Shown: positions 1 to 6,667 of the stretch, piece after piece | Layout: each line of letters begins with the position of its first letter | Numbering within the stretch: position 1 is the first letter of the stretch | Assembly (NCBI GenBank): GCA_034003585.1 | Contig: JAVEYH010000109.1 | Coordinates: 1 to 11,937, forward strand | Source of the DNA: JAPXSY01 sp034003585 | GTDB taxonomy: Bacteria > Verrucomicrobiota > Kiritimatiellia > RFP12 > UBA1067 | DNA length: 11,937 nucleotides | Reading direction: 5' to 3' | The notes under the pieces: model-generated | What the model was told of the DNA's origin: nothing | Databases searched by the model: none | What the model saw: the letters and a program-made list of their open reading frames with translations, nothing else | Translations under genes and position numbers: made by a program

Positions 1-853
1 TGTCCCACCACATCATCCGCCGGCGCCACGAGGCCACCGGGGTGACCGCCATCAGCAGCCGGGTCAGCAGCCGGGCGGGCGAACGGGACGTGAAGGCTTT
101 CAGTTGCCGGGCCTGCCGCCGGTCCGCCTCAAACGTGTCGGGCAGCCCCAGCCGAAGGCAGGTTTCAGCGTACAGTTCGCGCAGCCGGAGGTCCCGCTCT
201 CCCTTGGGCAGATGGGACACGACATCGGCTTTCAGCGCGCAGTAGAGCAGGTACCCCGGCGTGCACCCGCCATCGGCCTCATACTCCAGATCGAAAAAAC
301 GGTAACGCCCTTCGGCGTCGATCATGCAGTTGCGCGGAACCGCATCCAACGCGTGGGGCGGAAGCCGCCCGCCTTCCGCTTCCGGGAACGCCGACGGCAG
401 CGCCCGCAGATAGCCGTCGATCTCCGCGCGCAACGCGTCCCACGCGCGGGTTTCCGCAAGCCGCCGGAAGCGCTCGCCCAGCGGCTCGCCCCGCAGCAGC
501 GGTTCGCGCGGCAGGGCGCGCTGCCGGAAGCGGCATGCCTTCCGGCGCGGGCACCGCCGAAGCACGCGCTTCTCCACGCACCAGACTCCGTCCCGGTATG
601 AGAAGACGGTTTCGACCCGGTCCCGTTTGGCCGGGTAATACAGCCAGGCGGCCTCGCCGGCCCGGTGTCCCGCGAGCAGCCGCGCGTGGAGCGGATCGCG
701 CTCCGGCACGCGGTAAGGCGCAAGCGCATCCGGCCTCACCGTTTCGGGCAGGAGATTCCGGGCCAACGCGGGGTTTCCCTCCAGCAGGACTCCGCTGATT
801 GCCCGCAGCAACCGGCCCGCCCGGTTCCGGAACGCGTAAAAGACGGGTGTCAT
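1..853 (-). CDS. Kinase-like protein of a surface-glycan cluster (3' end outside window)
   Basis: The frame is open from the ATG at 853 to the left edge (284 codons, no stop), so the C-terminus is missing. The start overlaps the stop of the preceding gene as ATGA, which indicates translational coupling. No signal peptide is seen. Residues 169-190 resemble the catalytic core of kinase-fold phosphotransferases: Asp170, then Asn175 five residues on, then Asp188 in a DLE motif thirteen residues later. This is the same spacing as the catalytic-loop Asp, Asn and metal-binding Asp of aminoglycoside-phosphotransferase and protein kinases. Lys95 in VEKRVL could be the N-lobe lysine. The usual His before the catalytic Asp is replaced by Ala-Leu. 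Kinase domains occur in O-antigen clusters, for example in WbdD, which caps chains. A role in phosphorylating a glycan or its precursor is inference. It could instead be a pseudokinase or the kinase-like part of a larger enzyme. Confidence 0.72.
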   Translation of the reverse strand, partial: MTPVFYAFRNRAGRLLRAISGVLLEGNPALARNLLPETVRPDALAPYRVPERDPLHARLLAGHRAGEAAWLYYPAKRDRVETVFSYRDGVWCVEKRVLRRCPRRKACRFRQRALPREPLLRGEPLGERFRRLAETRAWDALRAEIDGYLRALPSAFPEAEGGRLPPHALDAVPRNCMIDAEGRYRFFDLEYEADGGCTPGYLLYCALKADVVSHLPKGERDLRLRELYAETCLRLGLPDTFEADRRQARQLKAFTSRSPARLLTRLLMAVTPVASWRRRMMWWD

Positions 854-2139
854 ATTCCGATCTCTTTGACCTCGCCCAGACACAGGTCGATCTTGAAGAG
901 ACCGCCTAGGCGCAGTTGGAAACGGAAGAGGTTCGGCAGGTCCACGCCGGTCAGCAGATGCAGTTTCAGCCGGTTGAACCCGAGTTCCGCCGAACAGAGA
1001 TGGGCCCGCGACGGCTTCAGTTTGAGCACTCCCGGTCCGTCGGCCAGGTTGGCGGAATTGAACCCGACCTTGCCGCTGCGCGGCCTGCAATACGGATAGC
1101 CGTTGCGGCACAGCCATTCCGCCAGCAGCGCCTTGAGACAGGCGTCGCCCTCGCGGGCGTACCGCTCCGCGAACCCGGCAAGCCCCAAGCCGGGCGCGGC
1201 GTCGGGAAAGAACGCCCGGTAATCCGGCGCGACCGCCTGCTTGTGGATCAGCGCATGGTAGAGCAGCGTGTAAAAGTGATCCTCCGCGCACGGAACCCGG
1301 ATCACCCCGTCCCGCACCTCCCCCCGGGCGATCATGTCGCGCGCCAGCGCGGGCGCGTAGTACCCGTCGTCCGGCTCACGCAGATCCAGTTTCACCACAC
1401 GCTCGCCGACCCGCAGCAGATGCCCGACATGGGTGGGCTTGCCCGACATCCTGCGCGCGCCCGTGATGGCCACAAACAGTTCGCGGCTGGACACCATCAG
1501 GTCGATGTCCTCATGGTCGGACGGCGCCGCCTGCGGGGAGAGCAGCGTTTCGAAATTGCGCATCACCACATAGGGCACGGTCTCGTTGAGGATCGTGAAG
1601 AGGTGTTCGAGGCTCCGCCACCCCGTCACGGCCTGCGGCGCGGCAAAGAGATGCTCGACCGCGCCGTCCGGCGTGACGCGCCGCAGAAACTGCTCCAGGG
1701 TCATGTCCAGCAGCACCGCCAGATTGTGGCGGGTTTCCCGCAGGTTCACCGAAGAGTGGACTTTGTCTTTGCTGCGGATCAGTTTCCGGTAGCGCTGTTT
1801 GGCGTCATAAATGTTGACGTTGACCAGCTCCTTCATGCCGCGCAGGTTATCGCGGAGATCGTACCGCGACTGCGGGTCCTCCACGATCACGACGCGGAAA
1901 GGCCCCGTGCCGTTGCGCCGCGCCTTGGCGATCCAAACCTGGGAGGCGTGCCCGTAAAAGGCCTCGAGATGGCGGACCCACCCGGCCTGCGGCCACAGGA
2001 CCTCATACTGTTTCAGAATCGTGAAATGCCGGCCGATGTCGTCGATGATCTCCGCCTCATGCTGGCGCGAGGCCTCCCACAACAGGAACAGGAAAATCTG
2101 CCGTTCACCGGATCCGGGGGTAGCGACTGTATCCGCCAT
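850..2139 (-). CDS. Nucleotidyltransferase-like protein with an uncharacterised N-terminal domain
   Basis: The product is 429 residues with no signal peptide or membrane segment, so it is probably cytoplasmic. The middle carries HEDIDLMV (209-216, Asp211 and Asp213) followed by VVKLDLRE (249-256, Asp252). This is the DxD plus downstream Asp layout of nucleotidyltransferase-fold enzymes, although the usual Gly-Ser motif before it is not obvious. The part after about residue 285 (DHFYTLLYHALIHKQ) is helical, as is common behind such cores. Residues 12-150 form a separate region I do not recognise; it includes VVIVEDPQSRYDLRDN and a Val-His-Ser-Ser stretch. The ATG at 2139 is chosen because AGGA sits 8 nt upstream; the frame stays open to 2844 but that part is antisense-like noise over the glycosyltransferase. 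The gene overlaps the upstream glycosyltransferase by 35 bp and the downstream kinase-like gene by 4 bp. Transfer of a phosphate-linked group to a glycan is inferred from context. Confidence 0.8.
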   Translation of the reverse strand: MADTVATPGSGERQIFLFLLWEASRQHEAEIIDDIGRHFTILKQYEVLWPQAGWVRHLEAFYGHASQVWIAKARRNGTGPFRVVIVEDPQSRYDLRDNLRGMKELVNVNIYDAKQRYRKLIRSKDKVHSSVNLRETRHNLAVLLDMTLEQFLRRVTPDGAVEHLFAAPQAVTGWRSLEHLFTILNETVPYVVMRNFETLLSPQAAPSDHEDIDLMVSSRELFVAITGARRMSGKPTHVGHLLRVGERVVKLDLREPDDGYYAPALARDMIARGEVRDGVIRVPCAEDHFYTLLYHALIHKQAVAPDYRAFFPDAAPGLGLAGFAERYAREGDACLKALLAEWLCRNGYPYCRPRSGKVGFNSANLADGPGVLKLKPSRAHLCSAELGFNRLKLHLLTGVDLPNLFRFQLRLGGLFKIDLCLGEVKEIGI

Positions 2140-3226
2140 GCGGGGGTTCCTTTTTTTCTGCCCCGCCTCTCCTCCGCGGGAGGGAGACGAGGGCGTCGTC
2201 AAGCTGACGCCGGATGGCGTCAGCCGAAAACAGGGCTTCATACTGCACGCGGGCGGCCCGTCCGCGCGCGGGGAGGCGTTCGCGCCGCGCGGCCCAGGCC
2301 GCCACCGCGCCGGCCAGCGCCTGCGGTTCGCCCGGCGGCACGAACTCCAGCGCTTCGGAAGCGCGGGCCTCTGCGGGATAAGCGTCGGAGACGCGCGTGA
2401 TGACGGGGCGGCCAGCGGCCAGGGCCTGGAACACTTTGTTCGGAATGACCCGCCCGGCTTTTCGCGTCGTGCCGAAGACGCCGAGCAGGATATCGGCGCG
2501 GCGGATACGGTCGGGCAGCGCCGCGTAGGGGATGCGGTCCTCAAAAAAAACGTTGGCCAGTCCCGCCGCCGCCTTCCGGCAGGCCGGCCTCGCGGGGCCG
2601 TCGCCGAGCAGGCTCCAGCGGACTGGCGGGCCCTGATAAATCCGTGCGGCTTCGATGATCGTTTGCGCGCCGTGCAGCGGGATGAAGCTCCCGTAGAAAA
2701 GCACATCCATCGGCGAGCTGGGGGCGCGCGCCGGCGCGGGCCGGAAGAACGTCTCGTCCGCGCCGACGTACACGACGCGGAGCTTCTCTTCCGGCACGCC
2801 CAGCGTTTCGCGGAAAAAGGCGGCGTGGCACGGGGTGTCGGCAATCACGAGGTCGGCCAGGGCGAAGAGCCCGCGCTCCCACACCAAGAGCTTCCGCGCC
2901 GCAGGGCTCGCCTCGCGGAGTTTGAAGCGTTCCCACACCTGTTTGTCGTAGGCGCTGATGAGCGGGTCGAACACGAGCGGCACGCCGCGGCGGCCGCACC
3001 AGCGGCGGGCCGCGGCCAGGTCGCGCTGCCGGAAACAGGGCACCCACACGCAATCCGGCGCGGGAATCCGGCGCAGGGCGGCCTCGAGATCGCCCCACGC
3101 GCAGACGGCCGGGTGGAAGTCGCGCAGGGTCCAGCCCAACGCGGCCAGGTGCTGGCGCACCACGCCGTTGCGCGAATAGGCCGGATCGAAGCGGCCCCAC
3201 CAGAGCATCTGTTTGCCGGAAGGCAT
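2105..3226 (-). CDS. Glycosyltransferase, GT-B fold, GT4-like
   Basis: The 373-residue product would transfer a sugar from a nucleotide donor to a growing surface glycan at the cytoplasmic side of the membrane. The C-terminal Rossmann half shows the family signatures: VLFYGSFIPLHGAQTIIEAA (about 175-194), LLGDGP (206-211), and PNKVFQALAAGRPVI (262-276), which stands where GT4 enzymes have the E-x7-E/GxPV donor-binding motif. The N-terminal half contains the linker-type LADLVIADTP (123-132). The start at ATG 3226 has GGAG about 11 nt upstream; a second in-frame ATG lies at 3208. The gene begins 17 bp after the esterase stop and its 3' end overlaps the next gene. The last 25 or so residues (Arg/Gly/Lys/Pro-rich, after LVSLP) come from a hairpin-forming stretch at 2164-2195 and look like an acquired tail. 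Donor and acceptor cannot be told from sequence. Confidence 0.88.
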   Translation of the reverse strand: MPSGKQMLWWGRFDPAYSRNGVVRQHLAALGWTLRDFHPAVCAWGDLEAALRRIPAPDCVWVPCFRQRDLAAARRWCGRRGVPLVFDPLISAYDKQVWERFKLREASPAARKLLVWERGLFALADLVIADTPCHAAFFRETLGVPEEKLRVVYVGADETFFRPAPARAPSSPMDVLFYGSFIPLHGAQTIIEAARIYQGPPVRWSLLGDGPARPACRKAAAGLANVFFEDRIPYAALPDRIRRADILLGVFGTTRKAGRVIPNKVFQALAAGRPVITRVSDAYPAEARASEALEFVPPGEPQALAGAVAAWAARRERLPARGRAARVQYEALFSADAIRRQLDDALVSLPRRRGGAEKKEPPHGGYSRYPRIR

Positions 3227-3243
3227 GGGTGAACGCTCTCCGC

Positions 3244-4008
3244 TCAACGCTCGGCGCACTCCTTTCTCATCTTCTGATACGCCGCAAAATAGCGTTTGCC
3301 GAATTCGATCAGCGCGTCCCGGCTGAAATGCACGTTGTCGGGGTTGGCGCCCAGCCCCTCGGAGGAGACCCGCGCGCTGCGCGGGACGGCGCGGGTGACC
3401 TGCGGCAGCATCGCGTTGAATGCGGCATACGTCCCGCGGAAACGGCCGAGTTCGCCGACGATCACCGGCACATCCGGCGCGCCCACGTCTTGGCGCAACG
3501 ACCCGATCATCGCGCTGAACCGCGCCGGATAGGTCGCAATCTTCTCCGGCGCGCAATCGCCCTCGCCCTGATGCCAGAGAATCGCCTGGAGCCGCCCGCT
3601 TTTCATCGCAAGGCGTGTGCGGGCCACGGCATTCGAGTAGAGCGCGGTACCGGGCTTCCACTGGTCCAGCCGCGTGCCGCCGAACGCGCAGGGGATCAGG
3701 CCGACCTTCGCGTCGGGCGCTTCCGCGGCCACGCACCGCGCGAACTCCGAACCGAGCCCGACCCCCGCGATCGTGGGCTTGTCGAAATGCACGGGGTCTT
3801 TGGCGGGCACCCACGCGTTGGCTTTGTCGAGCATGAAGAGACGCGGGTGCGTCTGTCCGTCGGCGGGCGTGACCTTCCCGCGTCCCGCCATGTTCGACTG
3901 GCCGATCAGCAGGAAAAGCCGCAGGTCCGCCGGCTCCTCCGCGCAAACGGTGTGGCACAACAAAAGGAACCCGTAAGCGATTGAAAGAAATGGCTTTGCG
4001 TTACGCAT
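3244..4008 (-). CDS. Exported SGNH-type acetylesterase (sialate O-acetylesterase/CE6-like, SASA domain)
   Basis: The 254-residue product starts with a signal peptide (charged MRNAK, hydrophobic core 7-20, likely cleavage after the Ala of VCA at 23), so it acts in the periplasm or outside. The SASA signatures are in order: LIGQSNMAGRG (34-44) with nucleophile Ser38, CAFGGTRLDQW (107-117), WHQGEGD (145-151), and NPDNVHFS (222-229) with the probable catalytic Asp224 and His227. Such enzymes remove O-acetyl groups from sugars, in hemicellulose or sialic acids. Length is normal for single-domain members. The start at 4008 has GGGAGA upstream and follows the promoter at 4058-4086. As first gene of a glycan-building operon it may trim acetyl groups from the exported polymer; equally it could be a catabolic hydrolase caught in the same unit. 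The substrate is unknown. Confidence 0.9.
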   Translation of the reverse strand: MRNAKPFLSIAYGFLLLCHTVCAEEPADLRLFLLIGQSNMAGRGKVTPADGQTHPRLFMLDKANAWVPAKDPVHFDKPTIAGVGLGSEFARCVAAEAPDAKVGLIPCAFGGTRLDQWKPGTALYSNAVARTRLAMKSGRLQAILWHQGEGDCAPEKIATYPARFSAMIGSLRQDVGAPDVPVIVGELGRFRGTYAAFNAMLPQVTRAVPRSARVSSEGLGANPDNVHFSRDALIEFGKRYFAAYQKMRKECAER

Positions 4009-4057
4009 GATTCTCCCTTTTCTCCGCCTTGCCGCACACGAAACAGTTGATGGCGGA

Positions 4058-4086
4058 AGAATAGCATCGGAGCCCCCTTCCCTCAA
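4058..4086 (-). promoter_or_regulatory. Putative sigma-70 promoter of the esterase-glycosyltransferase operon
   Basis: Read on the minus strand, TTGAGG (4086-4081) is followed by a 17-bp spacer and TATTCT (4063-4058), with TG one base upstream of the -10 as in extended -10 promoters. The spacing is ideal. Transcription would start near 4050 and leave a leader of about 40 nt before the ATG at 4008. This rests on motif match and position only. Confidence 0.45.
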
Positions 4087-4320
4087 CGCAATTCGGACGG
4101 CGACACGGCGCAAAAGCCGGTCGCGAGGCCGTATCCCGCCAACCGCTTCCCGCTCGTGCGCGGCTACTGGTTCCTCTATCCCAACGCGCGCGACCTCCCC
4201 TTGGGCCGTATGACGCTGAATCTTGCCGACGGTGCCTATGTCGCGACCTGGCCTAACCGCGGAACCCTGGATGATTTCGTTCCCGCCTTTCCGGACGAGG
4301 GCGCCACGCACGCTCCGGGT
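4087..4320 (+). pseudogene. Gene relic of unknown family (coding-like fragment without a start)
   Basis: In the frame of position 4087 the plus strand reads as convincing protein from about 4087 to 4310, for example RGYWFLYPNARDLPLG and MTLNLADGAYVATWPN. Codon third positions are mostly G or C, as in the intact neighbours. A TGA lies at 4048-4050 in the same frame, and no ATG, GTG or TTG follows until a GTG at 4156 that has no ribosome binding site. Beyond about 4310 the frame stays open only because it runs antisense to the phosphoesterase gene. I read this as an internal or C-terminal piece of a lost gene, wedged between two minus-strand genes. I do not recognise the family. A chance open frame is the alternative. 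Confidence 0.4.
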
Positions 4321-4359
4321 GTGCGGAGGGCAGACTCCCGCGCGGCAGGCCCCCTCGCC

Positions 4360-6093
4360 TCACGGCAAACAGTAGTACAGGATCTTTTCCCGTTGGTCCG
4401 CGGGACGGCTCCCGCCCACTCCGTGCCGCTCAAAGGAGGCGTAGCGCAGATCGTGTATCCGTTTGCCCTGGTATTCGATCCACGCGGGGCCGATGCTGAA
4501 CCGGTCCCAACCCTGTCCGTGCCGTCCCGCGCGCACGGTCACCCGGTTGCACTTCCGCAGGCGCTCCGGGAGAATGGCGAACGCGAGAACCGTCTCGTTC
4601 GTCGCACCCTGCGGGATCTCCCCCAGCGGCCCGCCATTGACCCGGACCTCGCCCGGCGCGTCAATCCCGCCCCGCACCTGAAGGCGGAATGTGACCGGAC
4701 CGCGGGCCGTATACGCCTCGGGGCTGCCGTTGTCCACCAGATACCGGATCGCGAAAGCGCTTGCCGCCCGCTCGCAGGTGGCGGTGACGGTCAACGTGCG
4801 GTCGCCGTCCAACGCCGCGCGCGTGTCCAGCGTGCCGGTCCAGAACGACCAGTGTTCCTCGCGCGAAGCGGGCCGGAGCGTCACCGTCTGTCCGCAATAA
4901 TTCGCGTCAACCTCAGCCGGCCGCCCGAAATCCGTAACGGAGACCGTCACCTGAACCGCACCCGTCTGAACCGTGTCCGCCAACGGCGCCACGATCGAAA
5001 CGGGGTACGTTCCCTCCCGGTTGGTGTAGACCGTCTTCAACCTGCCGTCCCGGAACCGCGCCAGCCGGAACCCCTGCGGCGTGCCGTCGATGTTCGGGCC
5101 GCCCCACCACGCGCCGCTCAACGCGCCACTGTGATACACCGGGAATCCCGCGAAGGTTGCGGTGAAGGTCCGGTGGAGGTGACCGCAAAACGCGCCGAGC
5201 ACGTTGCGGCCCTGGAGGAGTTCCGCCAGCAGCTTCGCATCCCGCAGGGAGGGGATCGACTGGTGACAGAACAACACCAGCGGCCTACCCGCGGGCTGGA
5301 GCGCCAGATCCGCTTCCAGCCAGGCCAGTTGGTTGCTCCCCAACCGCTCCTGATACGGCAGCGAGGTGCCGTCCAACGCCACACAGTGCACGCCGGCCCA
5401 ATCCCACGAATAGTGCATCGGCCCGAGCAGGCGCGGGTAGAGCCCCTTCCCGTAATAGGGATGTTTCGGGTCGGCGCCCTTGTGATTGAACCCCACATGC
5501 TCGTGGTTGCCGGGCAGGTTGAAAAGCGGCATGGGGAAGCGGGCCGCCTCCATGTACCGCTCATACTGGGACCGGGCCTTCTCCGGCGGCACGACATCCA
5601 CGCCCCCCACCAAATCCCCAGTGTTAACCGCGAACGCGATCCGTACCGGATAGGTGCCGGTCTGCTCCGCGAAACGCTGCAGCAGGTCGGCCCGTCCGAT
5701 ATGGGTGTCCGTGATCTGAATGAACGTGAAGTCTTCCTCCTGGGCCTGCGGCGTAAGGCCGAAATCCACGTCCCCTTCCGCGCCGGCCGCCTTCCAGAAC
5801 GGGCCGCTCGCCGCATGATCCCGCGGCACGCAGATCCAGACTGGGGTCGGCGCCTCCGGCCGCCGCGCCAGCCGGTACGCGCCCGCGGTATCCGTCACCG
5901 CCACCTGCGCGCCGTCACTCACCGCCACCCCGGCCACCCCGGGCTCGCCGGGTTCGGCGCGCCCGTTACGGTTGGCGTCGAGAAACACCCTGCCCCCCAC
6001 ACCGGTCTCCGCGGCCCGCGCCGTTCCCCAAACCAGGGCGGCCGCGACACATGCCCCGGCAACCTCCGCTCCCCGTCCGCCTCTCCGCACCAT
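4360..6093 (-). CDS. Secreted calcineurin-like metallophosphoesterase with accessory beta domains
   Basis: The 577-residue product has an N-terminal signal peptide (basic MVRRGGRG, hydrophobic core about 10-22, probable cleavage after TARA at 28). Residues 31-115 look like an SdrD-type beta domain (GRVFLDANRNGRAEPGEPG, then TDTAGAYRL). The catalytic domain (about 122-345) has the full dimetal set: TDTHIG (Asp129, His131), NTGDLV (Asp160), GNHEH (Asn196, His197), CHQS (His277) and GHLH (His305, His307). The remaining 230 residues are beta-rich and match the C-terminal extension seen in exported members. The family hydrolyses phosphate mono- or diesters; the substrate here is unknown. The start at 6093 is preferred over the open ATG at 6243 because a perfect AAGGAGG lies 5 nt upstream and the signal peptide follows at once. 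It is transcribed alone, separated from the esterase by about 350 bp. Confidence 0.9.
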   Translation of the reverse strand: MVRRGGRGAEVAGACVAAALVWGTARAAETGVGGRVFLDANRNGRAEPGEPGVAGVAVSDGAQVAVTDTAGAYRLARRPEAPTPVWICVPRDHAASGPFWKAAGAEGDVDFGLTPQAQEEDFTFIQITDTHIGRADLLQRFAEQTGTYPVRIAFAVNTGDLVGGVDVVPPEKARSQYERYMEAARFPMPLFNLPGNHEHVGFNHKGADPKHPYYGKGLYPRLLGPMHYSWDWAGVHCVALDGTSLPYQERLGSNQLAWLEADLALQPAGRPLVLFCHQSIPSLRDAKLLAELLQGRNVLGAFCGHLHRTFTATFAGFPVYHSGALSGAWWGGPNIDGTPQGFRLARFRDGRLKTVYTNREGTYPVSIVAPLADTVQTGAVQVTVSVTDFGRPAEVDANYCGQTVTLRPASREEHWSFWTGTLDTRAALDGDRTLTVTATCERAASAFAIRYLVDNGSPEAYTARGPVTFRLQVRGGIDAPGEVRVNGGPLGEIPQGATNETVLAFAILPERLRKCNRVTVRAGRHGQGWDRFSIGPAWIEYQGKRIHDLRYASFERHGVGGSRPADQREKILYYCLP

Positions 6094-6098
6094 ACGCC

Positions 6099-6105
6099 CC
6101 TCCTT
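6099..6105 (-). promoter_or_regulatory. Strong Shine-Dalgarno site deciding the phosphoesterase start
   Basis: On the minus strand AAGGAGG sits 5 nt upstream of the ATG at 6093. It selects this start over an in-frame ATG 150 bp further upstream whose extra 50 residues are Arg/Gly-rich and would bury the signal peptide. Confidence 0.8.
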
Positions 6106-6131
6106 GACTGCGCCGCCGGAACCGCGGCCCC

Positions 6132-6170
6132 TGATCCGCCTCCGGCCTCCGCGCAAGCCGCGACGGATCA
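6132..6170. repeat. Inverted repeat in the phosphoesterase leader
   Basis: TGATCCG (6132-6138) and CGGATCA (6164-6170) are perfect 7-bp inverted arms. Inside them CGGC (6143-6146) pairs with GCCG (6157-6160) around a 10-nt loop. The element lies 39 to 77 nt upstream of the phosphoesterase ATG. It could be a protein-binding operator or an RNA hairpin in the leader. No run of U follows, so it is not a standard terminator. GC-rich sequence gives such matches by chance at times. Confidence 0.35.
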
Positions 6171-6324
6171 ACCGGGTTTCTTTGCAGTAATACCAAACCC
6201 ACCGCGACAACGGCCAGTCCCGAGTTGGCGGTGATCCACCCACACCCCCTTACCCTGGATGAACGGCCCCCTTTTCCTGGGTTACCGGCCTCCGTGAAAA
6301 AAACGCGCCTTGCCAAAATACACC

Positions 6325-6354
6325 TTGCGGCCCGCACCCGCGTTTTGTTATAGT
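6325..6354 (+). promoter_or_regulatory. Putative promoter of the tRNA genes
   Basis: TTGCGG (6325-6330), an 18-bp spacer and TATAGT (6349-6354, five of six bases of the -10 consensus) lie just before the first tRNA. The start would be near 6361, about 10 nt ahead of the mature tRNA-Arg. Both tRNAs are close enough (17 bp apart) to be one transcript. Confidence 0.55.
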
Positions 6355-6370
6355 GCGGATCGTTTCAAGA

Positions 6371-6447
6371 GCGCCTCTAGCTCAATTGGATAGAGCATCT
6401 GACTACGGATCAGAAGGTTGCAGGTTCAACTCCTGCGAGGCGCGCCA
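6371..6447 (+). tRNA. tRNA-Arg (anticodon ACG)
   Basis: A full cloverleaf is visible over 77 nt including an encoded CCA. The acceptor arms GCGCCTC and GAGGCGC pair perfectly, the D arm is GCTC/GAGC, and the anticodon stem TCTGA/TCAGA encloses the loop CTACGGA with anticodon ACG. The T arm is GCAGG/CCTGC around TTCAACT. In bacteria A34 of this tRNA is usually converted to inosine by TadA so that it reads CGU, CGC and CGA; this is family knowledge. Confidence 0.97.
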
Positions 6448-6464
6448 GAAACAAACAGCCAGAT

Positions 6465-6541
<77 letters not shown>

Positions 6542-6567
6542 TATTTCGGAGGGGTTTCCGGTGACGG

Positions 6568-6667
6568 NNNNNNNNNNNNNNNNNNNNNNNNNNNNNNNNN
6601 NNNNNNNNNNNNNNNNNNNNNNNNNNNNNNNNNNNNNNNNNNNNNNNNNNNNNNNNNNNNNNNNNNN
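6568..6667. other. Assembly gap (100 N)
   Basis: Exactly 100 N, the conventional placeholder for a gap of unknown size. It separates the tRNA pair from the metal-efflux operon and hides the 5' end of the YHS gene and the operon promoter. The physical link between the two sides depends on scaffolding. Confidence 0.99.

Noticed and set aside
916..2400. Long plus-strand open frame opposite the nucleotidyltransferase-like and glycosyltransferase genes
   Set aside because: It is Arg/His/Pro-rich without motifs and is antisense to genes with clear motifs, ribosome binding sites and operon spacing.
2140..2844. Upstream extension of the nucleotidyltransferase-like gene to an ATG at 2844
   Set aside because: The extra 235 residues are another frame of the glycosyltransferase gene, with low-complexity Arg/Ser/Pro composition. 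The ATG at 2139 has a ribosome binding site.
4307..4325. Small hairpin CGCAC/GTGCG as a terminator after the phosphoesterase gene
   Set aside because: The stem has only 5 bp with a 9-nt loop and no run of U follows, so it cannot be told from chance.
4321..6234. Plus-strand continuation of the relic frame to 6234
   Set aside because: From about 4320 on it becomes Arg/Pro-rich and is the antisense of the phosphoesterase, whose catalytic motifs are complete.
6094..6243. Upstream extension of the phosphoesterase to an ATG at 6243
   Set aside because: It would put 50 Arg/Gly-rich residues before a signal peptide, and a perfect AAGGAGG lies just before the ATG at 6093.
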